NCBI GenBank assembly: GCA_937871635.1
Contig: CALMNS010000690.1
Location: 1-14,249, forward strand
From: an uncultured Solirubrobacter sp.
GTDB taxonomy: Bacteria > Actinomycetota > Thermoleophilia > Solirubrobacterales > Solirubrobacteraceae
Length of the DNA: 14,249 bases
Direction of reading: 5' to 3'
Below, one piece after another: positions 1 through 5,559 of the stretch (the stretch's first letter is position 1; every line of letters starts with the position of its first letter). The notes beneath the pieces were generated by a model, which did not search any database, was not told the origin of the DNA, and worked only from the letters and a program-made list of their open reading frames with translations. The translations under genes and the position numbers were made by a program.

Positions 1-417
1 GGCCAGGCCCTCGCGGGCGAGCTCGTCGCCGCCGGGCACGCGGTCCGCGGCACGACCCGCGATCCGGCCAAGGCCGACGCGATCGCCGCCGCGGGAGCGG
101 AGCCCTACGTCGGCGATCCCGACCGGATCGCGACTCTCATGGAGGGCATCGCCGGGACCACGATCGTCTGTTGGCTGCTCGGCACCGCCGACGCGCCCGA
201 GCTCCACGGCGGGCGGCTGCGGATGCTCTTCGAGAAGATCGTCGACACGCCGGTGCGGGGCGTCGTCTACGAGCCGGCCGGGGAGGGGGAGGCGATCGCC
301 CGGGCCGCCCAGGCGACCTGGCAGATCCCGCTGGCCGTCCTCACCGCGGACCCGGCCGACCACGAGCGGTGGCTCGCGGAGGCACGCGACGCCGTGCAGG
401 GCCTGCTCACGGCGTAG
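1..417 (+). CDS. NAD(P)-binding Rossmann-fold protein, C-terminal part (5' end outside window)
   Basis: The frame is open from base 1 to the TAG at 415-417, so 138 residues are visible and the start lies upstream. The first visible residues (GQALAGELVAAGHAVRG, then TTRDPAKADAI) read like the first helix and second strand of a Rossmann nucleotide-binding fold just after the glycine loop, as in NAD-dependent epimerase/dehydratase or nucleoside-diphosphate-sugar epimerase relatives. The chain is short and ends without a recognisable YxxxK catalytic pair, so it may be a small atypical SDR-like protein rather than an active epimerase. Substrate unknown. It is followed 70 nt later by a co-oriented sulfurtransferase gene with its own ribosome binding site. 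The family call is moderately sure; the specific function is not. Confidence 0.7.
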   Translation, partial: GQALAGELVAAGHAVRGTTRDPAKADAIAAAGAEPYVGDPDRIATLMEGIAGTTIVCWLLGTADAPELHGGRLRMLFEKIVDTPVRGVVYEPAGEGEAIARAAQATWQIPLAVLTADPADHERWLAEARDAVQGLLTA

Positions 418-487
418 AGCCGCTACCATCGGCTATTCAGCATAAAGCCGGTCGGATTTCCGCTCCCGAGAGACAGGAGGCCTCCCC

Positions 488-1327
488 GTGGCCGAATACG
501 CGAAGGACGTGCTGGTCGACACCCAGTGGGTCGAGGACCACCTTGACGACGACTCGATCCGCATCGTCGAGGTCGACGAGAACCCGGCGCTCTACGCCGA
601 GGCGCACATCCCGGGGGCGATCGGCTTCGACTGGAAGACCGATCTGCAGGACCAGCTCAAGCGCGACTTCCTCGGGCCGGACGCCTTCGGCGAGCTCTTC
701 GGCTCCCGCGGCATCGGCAGCGAGCACACGATCGTCCTCTACGGCGATCGCAACAACTGGTTCGCGGCCTACACCTACTGGTACCTGAAGTACTACGGGC
801 ACGAGGCGGTCAAGCTCGTCAACGGCCCGCGCGAGAAGTGGATCGCCGAGGGTCGCCCGACGGAGACCGACGTCCCGTCCTACCCCCCGGCCACCTTCAA
901 CGCCCAGGCCGGCGACGACGCGATCCGGGCCAAGCGCGAGGAGGTCCTCGCCTCGCTGGACTCCGGCACCAAGCTCGTCGACGTCCGCTCGCCGCAGGAG
1001 TTCTCGGGTGAGCTGATCGCCATGCCGGGCTACGAGCAGGAGGGCGCCCAGCGGGCCGGCCACATCCCAGGCGCCGCGTCGGTGCCCTGGGCCCAGGCCG
1101 TCACCGAGGACGGGACGTTCAAGTCGGCCGACGAGCTCGCCGACCTCTACGGCGGCAAGGGCGTCTCCAACGGCGCCGACGTCATCGCCTACTGCCGGAT
1201 CGGGGAGCGCTCCGCGCACACGTGGTTCGTGCTGCACGAGCTCCTCGGCAAGGAGGCGGTCAAGAACTACGACGGCTCGTGGACGGAGTGGGGCAACCTC
1301 GTCGACGTCCCGATCGAGAAGGGCTGA
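488..1327 (+). CDS. sseA: Thiosulfate/3-mercaptopyruvate sulfurtransferase (tandem rhodanese), SseA-like
   Basis: A 279-residue cytoplasmic protein with two rhodanese domains (about 8-125 and 150-275), the usual size for this family. Rhodaneses move a sulfane sulfur from thiosulfate or 3-mercaptopyruvate to a thiophilic acceptor through a cysteine persulfide. The first domain has the HIPGAIGFDW segment but no active-site Cys. The second has DVRSPQEFSG, GHIPGA and the active loop CRIGERS with Cys236, followed by HTWFVLHELLG and NYDGSWTEWGN, which closely resemble mycobacterial SseA as I remember it. The GTG start is chosen because AGGAGG at 475-480 lies 7 nt upstream. The gene is followed by a hairpin at 1387-1410 that separates it from the convergent operon. 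The choice between thiosulfate and mercaptopyruvate as donor cannot be settled from sequence alone. Confidence 0.93.
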   Translation: MAEYAKDVLVDTQWVEDHLDDDSIRIVEVDENPALYAEAHIPGAIGFDWKTDLQDQLKRDFLGPDAFGELFGSRGIGSEHTIVLYGDRNNWFAAYTYWYLKYYGHEAVKLVNGPREKWIAEGRPTETDVPSYPPATFNAQAGDDAIRAKREEVLASLDSGTKLVDVRSPQEFSGELIAMPGYEQEGAQRAGHIPGAASVPWAQAVTEDGTFKSADELADLYGGKGVSNGADVIAYCRIGERSAHTWFVLHELLGKEAVKNYDGSWTEWGNLVDVPIEKG

Positions 1328-1386
1328 GCGCCGCCCGCGCGAACCCCGTACCACCCTGGTCCGGTCCGAGAGGGCGTGGACGAGAC

Positions 1387-1410
1387 GCGAGCGGCCTCCG
1401 GGCCGCTCGC
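1387..1410. terminator. Strong hairpin between convergent genes, probable bidirectional terminator
   Basis: A perfect 10-bp inverted repeat (GCGAGCGGCC and its complement) closes a TCCG tetraloop at 1397-1400. It sits 59 nt after the sulfurtransferase stop and 4 nt before the stop-side end of the minus-strand DUF1707 gene, where a terminator shared by convergent units is expected. The T-tract on the plus side is poor (TCCGTTAA). Stem and position are seen; function is inferred. Confidence 0.6.
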
Positions 1411-1414
1411 TCCG

Positions 1415-1891
1415 TTAAGTCAAGAAGACGGCGACGCCGAGGACCAACCAGACCATCCACACGACCAGCGCGATCACCGAGAGGACGGTGGCCGCGATCC
1501 CGAGACGGAGGCCGCGGCGCCGCTCCGAACGGGTGGCGAGCACCCAGCCGGTGACGCCGAGCGGCAACGCGAGGATCGCGCCGAAGCCGCCCGTGAAGAG
1601 GAGGACGACCATGGCGGCGATCCCGAACGCGATCGCCGCCGAGCCGCTCTCGTCCCGCGGCTTCACGAACACGGGCGGAGCGGCGACGACGGCGCCGGCC
1701 GGCGTCGGCGGGGCGGGCAGCTCGCGCAGCGCGTGCTCCAGGTCGCGGCCGTACTTCGCGCGGCAGGCCTCCGCGACCCGCTCCTCGTGCTCGTCGGGGT
1801 CGAGCCGCCCGGCCAGCAGGTGATCGCGCAGGAGCTCGACCGTCTCGTCGCGATCGGCGTCGGAGATCCGGAGGTGGAGGTCGGAACGCAT
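1415..1891 (-). CDS. DUF1707 (SHOCT-like) domain membrane protein
   Basis: A 158-residue protein. Residues 1-55 (MRSDLHLRISDADRDETVEL, then LRDHLLAGRLDPDEHEERV) form the DUF1707 helical domain typical of actinobacteria. A Pro/Ala-rich linker follows, then a hydrophobic pair around residues 85-118 split by a short turn, a basic RSERRRGLR loop, and a last membrane helix near 130-158. So the small DUF1707 domain is tethered to the membrane by about three helices. Its function is unknown. The ATG at 1891 is chosen over an in-frame start far upstream because GGAGG sits 5 nt before it and the DUF1707 domain begins right there. It is the last gene of the minus-strand operon, 23 nt after the NUDIX gene. 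Confidence 0.85.
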   Translation of the reverse strand: MRSDLHLRISDADRDETVELLRDHLLAGRLDPDEHEERVAEACRAKYGRDLEHALRELPAPPTPAGAVVAAPPVFVKPRDESGSAAIAFGIAAMVVLLFTGGFGAILALPLGVTGWVLATRSERRRGLRLGIAATVLSVIALVVWMVWLVLGVAVFLT

Positions 1892-1914
1892 CGTTCCTCC
1901 ACCAGGGTAAGCGA

Positions 1915-2496
1915 TCAGATCAGGGGCGCAAGGCGCTGCAGGAGATCGGCGACGATCCGGGCCGTCGCACCCCAGATGAGCGTCTCGCCGACCTCGTAGG
2001 TGTCCGTGCGAAAGGGGACGCCCTTGCGCATGAGGCGCCGCTGGCCGTGGCCGTCGCGCACGTCGGTGAGGCGCAGCTCGAGCACCTCGGCCACCTCGGC
2101 GTCCTGCGGCACCCACGGGAACCCGGCGTCGATCGCGCCGACGAACGGGTAGATCGCGTAGTTCGTGACGATGGTCGGCGTCGGCGGCAGCGCGCCGGCG
2201 AGCCGGACCGCCTCGGGCGGCAGGCCGACCTCCTCCTGCGCCTCGCGCAGCGCGGTGGCGCTCAGGTCGGCGTCCGTCTCGTCCGGGCGCCCACCGGGAA
2301 ACGAGATCTCGCCGGGGTGGGAGCGCAGGTCGTCCCGGCGGCGGGTGAAGACGGCGTGCAGCGCGCGGTCGTCCCTGCCCCGGTAGAGCGGGACGAGGAC
2401 CGCCGCGTCCTTGCGGCCGTGCACGTCGAGGGCGGCCGCGGCCTGCGGCGTGAGCAGGAGCGGGCCGAGCGCGTCGGCGAGGGAGGCCGGGCTCAG
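1915..2496 (-). CDS. NUDIX hydrolase, CoA diphosphatase (NudL) type
   Basis: About 193 residues. The chain carries FTRRRDDLRSHPGEISFPGG followed by RPDETDADLSATALREAQEE and VGL. This is the NUDIX box preceded by the LRxHxGxxxFPGG element that marks the CoA-pyrophosphatase branch (E. coli NudL), which splits CoA to 3',5'-ADP and phosphopantetheine; spacing agrees with NudL. The start is uncertain: no ATG, GTG or TTG lies where the family's N-terminus should begin. I place it at the CTG at 2496, whose TG is shared with the TGA of the upstream osmC gene (CTGA overlap), giving a normal NudL-length N-terminus. Alternatives are an in-frame GTG at 2559 inside osmC, or an internal GTG just before the domain. 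Translation is probably coupled to osmC. Function is fairly sure; substrate is inferred from the motif. Confidence 0.85.
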   Translation of the reverse strand: MSPASLADALGPLLLTPQAAAALDVHGRKDAAVLVPLYRGRDDRALHAVFTRRRDDLRSHPGEISFPGGRPDETDADLSATALREAQEEVGLPPEAVRLAGALPPTPTIVTNYAIYPFVGAIDAGFPWVPQDAEVAEVLELRLTDVRDGHGQRRLMRKGVPFRTDTYEVGETLIWGATARIVADLLQRLAPLI

Positions 2497-2900
2497 CGCC
2501 GGATCTCGACGCGCTCGTCGAAGGCGACCTCGCCCTCGAGCGTCCGGTGCACGGGGCACTTGGCGGCGATCACCTGCAGCTTCTCGATCTGCTCCGAGGT
2601 CAGGTGGTCGGGCATCTTCATGACGAGCTTGAAGCGGGTCACCGCCCCGCGCTCGGCCGGCGAGTACTCGCAGTCGACCTCGAGGCCGGTCAGGTCCCAC
2701 TTCTTGCGGTCCGCGTACATCTCCATGGTGATCGCCGTGCAGGACGCGAGCGAGGCGGCCAGCAGCTCCTGCGGGTTCGGTCCGAGGTCGTCGCCGCCGG
2801 CGTCCTCCGGCTCGTCGGCGGTCAGCCGGTGCTCGCGGACCTTGAGGTCGTGGGTGAACTTGTGGGTGCGGCGGCTCGCCGAGGCGTGCAGGATGGGCAT
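2493..2900 (-). CDS. OsmC/Ohr-family peroxidase-like protein
   Basis: A 135-residue protein of normal OsmC-family length. It contains the segment GPNPQELLAASLASC with Cys54 and the second redox Cys115 in AKCPVHRTL, the pair that reduces organic hydroperoxides in Ohr/OsmC enzymes. The VDCEY region and the start MPILHASASR with an early basic strand fit the YhfA/OsmC-like branch, where substrate is less certain than for Ohr. It starts 5 nt after the DUF1015 stop, and its TGA overlaps the proposed NUDIX start, so it is the central gene of a tightly packed operon. No strong Shine-Dalgarno is seen, consistent with coupled translation. A role in thiol or peroxide stress would match the neighbouring CoA-NUDIX gene, but that link is inference. 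Confidence 0.9.
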   Translation of the reverse strand: MPILHASASRRTHKFTHDLKVREHRLTADEPEDAGGDDLGPNPQELLAASLASCTAITMEMYADRKKWDLTGLEVDCEYSPAERGAVTRFKLVMKMPDHLTSEQIEKLQVIAAKCPVHRTLEGEVAFDERVEIRR

Positions 2901-2905
2901 GGGTG

Positions 2906-4159
2906 TCAGTCCGAGTCGAGAGGGTTGATGAGGAGCCCGGTGAGGAGCTTGGGGAAGAAGAAGGTGGACTTGGGCGGCATCGTCTCGCCCGCGGCGGCGA
3001 TCTCGCGGACCTGGGCGACCGGGCTCGAGCGCAGGAAGAAGGCGGCGTCATACTCGCCCGACTCGACCCGCTCGAGCGCCTCGGCGTCCGTGCGCGAGTA
3101 GCCCAGCCCGTCGAGATGGGCGATGGCGTCGTCGGTCAGGCCGAGCGGCCCCTTGAGGATCAGCGCCTCGAGCAGCGCCGTGTCCAGGCGGCGGAGCGCC
3201 GGGGCCAGGAGGTGATCGGCCGCGGCGGGATCCTTGAGCGTGAGGCGGAAGGCCCGCTTGAAGTGCGCGTCGATGTAGCCGAGCTGCAGCGGCCCGTCGC
3301 CGTCGGGGGGCCGCAGGGCGGCGGGCTCGATCTCGGCAATTTCGAAGTGCGCGCGCAGCGTCGTCGCCAGCGCCTCCTGCCGGGCGGGCTCGAGCCCGCG
3401 GACGAGCCGGTGGGTCGGGAAGATGGTCAGGCCCGGGTCCTGCAGGGCCACGAGGCACATGAGCAGGTAACGGTGCGGCCCGTCGCCGCCGATCTCATCG
3501 GCGTAGACGCGGGCGGTCTCGTAGCGGTGGTGGCCGTCGGCGATCAGCAGCTCCGTGCCCTCCAGCGCGTCGCGGGCCGCGGAGATCGCCTCGGGATCGG
3601 CGACGCGGTGCAGCAGGTGCCGGGTGCCGTCGGGATCGGTCGTCTCCCCGTCCGGCGCCCCGGCGGTGGCCGGCTCGACGGCCCGCCAGGCCGAGCCGGC
3701 CGGATCGTCGTAGAGCGCGAAGATGGGGGAGAGGTTCGCCCGGGTGGCCCGGGTGAGCTTGAGCCGGTCCTCCTTCGGCCCGGGATGGGTCCGCTCGTGC
3801 GGCCGGATCCGGCCCGGCCCGTACGCCTCGACCCGCACGCGCGCGAAGATCCCGTGACGCTTCCGGCGCTGACCGTCCGGGCCCGTGTACTCCTGGGTGT
3901 GGGCCCACAGTCCCGGGGACTCGTCGCGGACGAGGATCCCCTCGTCCTGCCAGGCGCCGAAGGTGCGCGCGGCCTCGGCGTAGGGATCCGCCCCGCCCGC
4001 CGGGAGGTCGATGGCCACCACGTTGTGCGGCGAGCGCTCGACCAGCGCGGCGCGCTGCTCCGGATCGATCACGTCGTAGGGCGGAGCGGTCAGCTCGTCG
4101 AGCGACTCATCGCGGCCGAGGTCGTAGCGGAGCGCTCTGAAGGGCAGGACGTCGGCCAC
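2906..4159 (-). CDS. DUF1015 family protein
   Basis: A 417-residue protein that begins VADVLPFRALRYD and continues with LTAPPYDVIDPEQRAAL and ERSPHNVVAIDLP, then has the hallmark ELLIADGHHRYETAR in the middle. These are the conserved blocks of the DUF1015 (COG4198) family. The length is as expected, there is no signal peptide or membrane helix, and the protein is probably cytoplasmic. Biochemical function is not established to my knowledge; the HHR motif suggests an enzyme. The GTG at 4159 is chosen because family members start at exactly this LPFRALRYD segment; the 73 extra in-frame codons upstream are low-complexity and unconserved. It heads the four-gene operon DUF1015-osmC-NUDIX-DUF1707 and is divergent from the HTH gene at 4253. 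Confidence 0.9.
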   Translation of the reverse strand: MADVLPFRALRYDLGRDESLDELTAPPYDVIDPEQRAALVERSPHNVVAIDLPAGGADPYAEAARTFGAWQDEGILVRDESPGLWAHTQEYTGPDGQRRKRHGIFARVRVEAYGPGRIRPHERTHPGPKEDRLKLTRATRANLSPIFALYDDPAGSAWRAVEPATAGAPDGETTDPDGTRHLLHRVADPEAISAARDALEGTELLIADGHHRYETARVYADEIGGDGPHRYLLMCLVALQDPGLTIFPTHRLVRGLEPARQEALATTLRAHFEIAEIEPAALRPPDGDGPLQLGYIDAHFKRAFRLTLKDPAAADHLLAPALRRLDTALLEALILKGPLGLTDDAIAHLDGLGYSRTDAEALERVESGEYDAAFFLRSSPVAQVREIAAAGETMPPKSTFFFPKLLTGLLINPLDSD

Positions 4160-4252
4160 CGCGCGGCCGAGCGTACTACCGCGGCGGGGCGGACCCCGTG
4201 GTGGCGTCGGTCCGGGCCAGCGTCCGGGCCGGGTGCGAACCTCGTTCGTCCG

Positions 4253-4588
4253 ATGACCCATCCAGCGTACGTACGGGCGAAGGCCGTCGAGCTGCGCACG
4301 GAACGGCACCACACGATCGACGAGATCGCCGTGCGCCTGGCGGTGTCGCGCACGACCGTGCACTCCTGGGTCGGTCACCTGCCGATCGCCCGGACGTCCC
4401 GCCAGAGCGACGCTCAGCGACGCGGAACCGCGGCCAACGTGGCCCGGTGCCGGCGGGGGGCCTGGCGCTCGGTCAACGGCGTGTTGACGATCCGCGTCTG
4501 CGACACCTCCCTCCGGGCACGGCTGCAGGCGTGGATGGACATCGTCCGCGGGCGAGTGGGTCTAGAGTTGCACCGGCACGGGGTGTAG
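4253..4588 (+). CDS. HTH-domain protein, apparently an internally deleted member of a larger family
   Basis: 111 residues starting MTHPAYVRAKAVELRTERHH, with a helix-turn-helix at about 19-43 (TIDEIAVRLAVSRTTVHSWV). I recall longer actinobacterial proteins (roughly 230-260 residues) with this N-terminus, a LAGLIDADG-like middle, and a C-terminus resembling WRS-HGVLT-RV-DT--RARLQAW. Here the N-terminal part (to about residue 62) is joined in frame to that C-terminal part (from about residue 69), so some 130-150 residues seem missing. The stop codon TAG at 4586-4588 is formed by bases 8-10 of tRNA-Pro, so gene and tRNA overlap by 10 nt. There is no clear Shine-Dalgarno. It could still make a small DNA-binding protein, or be a relic. 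The HTH is seen; the deletion is inference from memory. Confidence 0.6.
   Translation: MTHPAYVRAKAVELRTERHHTIDEIAVRLAVSRTTVHSWVGHLPIARTSRQSDAQRRGTAANVARCRRGAWRSVNGVLTIRVCDTSLRARLQAWMDIVRGRVGLELHRHGV
4536..4568 (+). promoter_or_regulatory. Candidate promoter for tRNA-Pro/tRNA-Arg
   Basis: TAGAGT at 4563-4568 fits a -10 box and would start transcription about 4 nt before tRNA-Pro. TGGACA at 4536-4541 resembles a -35 box, but the 21-nt spacer is long (19 if TCTAGA is used as the -10). Both lie inside the end of the HTH gene. tRNA-His has a similar CTAGATT box upstream. Confidence 0.35.
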
Positions 4589-4654
4589 CTCAGCCTGGTA
4601 GAGCGCCCGGTTTGGGTCCGGGAGGATCCGCCGGTTCGAATCCGGCCACCCCGA
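4579..4654 (+). tRNA. tRNA-Pro(TGG)
   Basis: A full cloverleaf can be drawn. The acceptor arm CGGGGTG pairs with CACCCCG at 4647-4653, discriminator A4654. The anticodon stem CCCGG/CCGGG encloses the loop TTTGGGT with anticodon TGG at 4613-4615. The T-arm is GCCGG-TTCGAAT-CCGGC. No CCA is encoded; the next bases are TGCCC. tRNA-Arg follows 7 nt downstream, so the two are probably cotranscribed. Confidence 0.97.
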
Positions 4655-4661
4655 TGCCCAG

Positions 4662-4735
4662 GCCCCTGTAGCTCAGCTGGATAGAGCAGCCGACTTCTAA
4701 TCGGCAGGTCCCTGGTTCGAGTCCAGGTGGGGGCG
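4662..4735 (+). tRNA. tRNA-Arg(TCT)
   Basis: The acceptor GCCCCTG pairs with TGGGGGC at 4728-4734 using two terminal G-U pairs; discriminator G4735. The anticodon stem GCCGA/TCGGC encloses the loop CTTCTAA with anticodon TCT at 4696-4698. The T-arm is CCTGG-TTCGAGT-CCAGG. CCA is not encoded. The ATG of the DUF1801 gene begins at 4738, only two bases past the discriminator. Confidence 0.97.
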
Positions 4736-4737
4736 CT

Positions 4738-5150
4738 ATGGCAGACCCGACCACGGAGGACTACCTGGCCGGCTCGAGGAGCCGCGACGCTCGGAGATCG
4801 AGCGACTCCACGCGCTGATCCGCGAAGCCGCACCACAGCTCGAGCCGCATGTCGGCTCGGGGATGCTCGGCTACGGGACCTACCGGTACCGCTACGCCTC
4901 CGGGCGCGAGGGGGAGTCGGCGGTCCTCTCGCTCGCCAGCCGGAAGGGGCACGTCTCGCTCTACGTGCAGTGCACGAAGGACGGCCGCTATCTGGCCGAG
5001 TCCTACGTCGACCGGCTGCCGAAGGCGAGCGTCGGCAAGAGCTGCGTGCGCTTCAAGCGCCTGTCCGACGTCGACGAGGCGGTGCTCCGCGAGCTGGTCG
5101 CCGAGGCGGGCCGGCTCGGCCCGCCTGAGGAGGCGGTCGACCCCGGTTGA
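4738..5150 (+). pseudogene. DUF1801 (YdhG-like) protein gene with an apparent 1-nt deletion
   Basis: Reading from the ATG at 4738 gives MADPTTEDYLAG. Shifting frame once at about 4771-4773 continues LEEPRRSEIERLHALIREAA, then PQLEPHVGSGMLGYGTYRYR and on to the TGA at 5148-5150, a complete DUF1801 domain of about 137 residues. The sequence reads CCGGCTCGAG where CCGGCCTCGAG would keep one frame, so a single C appears lost from a short GC run: either a young frameshift or a sequencing error. Without repair, only the frame from ATG 4863 (95 aa) would be called, and it lacks the first third of the domain. DUF1801 function is unknown. The gene starts two bases after tRNA-Arg, so any Shine-Dalgarno would have to lie inside the tRNA. 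A weak hairpin (GGCCGC/GCGGCC, 5153-5179) follows the stop. Confidence 0.75.
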
Positions 5151-5210
5151 GGGGCCGCTCGCCCGCGCGGTGGGCGGCCTGAGCCTGCGCGTCGCGGCCC
5201 GATGCGGTGC

Positions 5211-5216
5211 TAGATT
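5211..5216 (+). promoter_or_regulatory. Candidate -10 box of tRNA-His
   Basis: TAGATT within GCTAGATT lies 32 nt before tRNA-His and resembles the CTAGAGT box before tRNA-Pro. No convincing -35 box is seen at 16-18 nt upstream, so this is tentative. Confidence 0.3.
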
Positions 5217-5248
5217 CCGACCCTCGCGCGCGAGCAGAGCGCGCCGTG

Positions 5249-5321
5249 GTGGGCGTAGCTCAGTTGGTAGAGCTCCTGGTTGTGGTCCAGGCGGTCGCGG
5301 GTTCGAGTCCCGTCGCTCACC
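5249..5321 (+). tRNA. tRNA-His(GTG)
   Basis: The acceptor GTGGGCG pairs with CGCTCAC at 5314-5320 with one G-U pair; discriminator C5321. G5248 just upstream supplies the extra G-1 that pairs with C73, the hallmark of bacterial tRNA-His. The anticodon stem CCTGG/CCAGG encloses TTGTGGT with anticodon GTG at 5282-5284. The T-arm is GCGGG-TTCGAGT-CCCGT. CCA is not encoded. Accessory DNA starts immediately downstream, making this a likely integration site. Confidence 0.97.
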
Positions 5322-5384
5322 CTACAGAACTCGCTGGAAGTTAGCTACTTTTGCGCCTCGAGCCCGGCGGGGAGGGTCGAGAAC

Positions 5385-5404
5385 ACGGTCCAATTACGGT
5401 CCAA
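5385..5404 (+). repeat. Short direct repeat ACGGTCCAA x2 beside the tRNA-His island boundary
   Basis: ACGGTCCAA occurs at 5385-5393 and again at 5396-5404, an 11-nt period or about one helical turn. It lies 64 nt past the tRNA-His end and before the first island gene. It could be an arm-type binding site left from an integrase-driven insertion. The repeat is seen; the role is a guess. Confidence 0.5.
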
Positions 5405-5440
5405 CTTGTCGCCGTAGGCGCGAGCGCCGGGCTCTCACGA

Positions 5441-5459
5441 AAGCCCTGCTAGCGGGTTT
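5441..5459 (+). terminator. Weak hairpin between tRNA-His and the kinase-helicase gene
   Basis: AAGCCC at 5441-5446 can pair with GGGTTT at 5454-5459 (one G-U pair) around a 7-nt loop, and the 3' arm ends in TTT. It could end tRNA-His transcription before the island operon. The stem is short, so confidence is low. Confidence 0.3.
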
Positions 5460-5559
5460 CCGAATCTGCACGTCGAACTCCGCGGGTCGCCGGCATCGTT
5501 GAAGTGCGCCGGTTCGGAAGCTGCGTGGCAAGTCGGGTCCGGCTGAGAGGATGTTCAGC

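Noticed and set aside
437..1354. Long open frame antisense to the sulfurtransferase (about 305 codons).
   Set aside because: It mirrors a clear rhodanese gene; its Val/Gly/Arg/Leu-rich composition is typical of antisense frames in GC-rich DNA, and no motif is present.
2903..4588. Very long plus-strand frame (about 561 codons) over the DUF1015 gene.
   Set aside because: Only its last part, from ATG 4253, is protein-like (the HTH gene). The rest is the complement of DUF1015 coding sequence.
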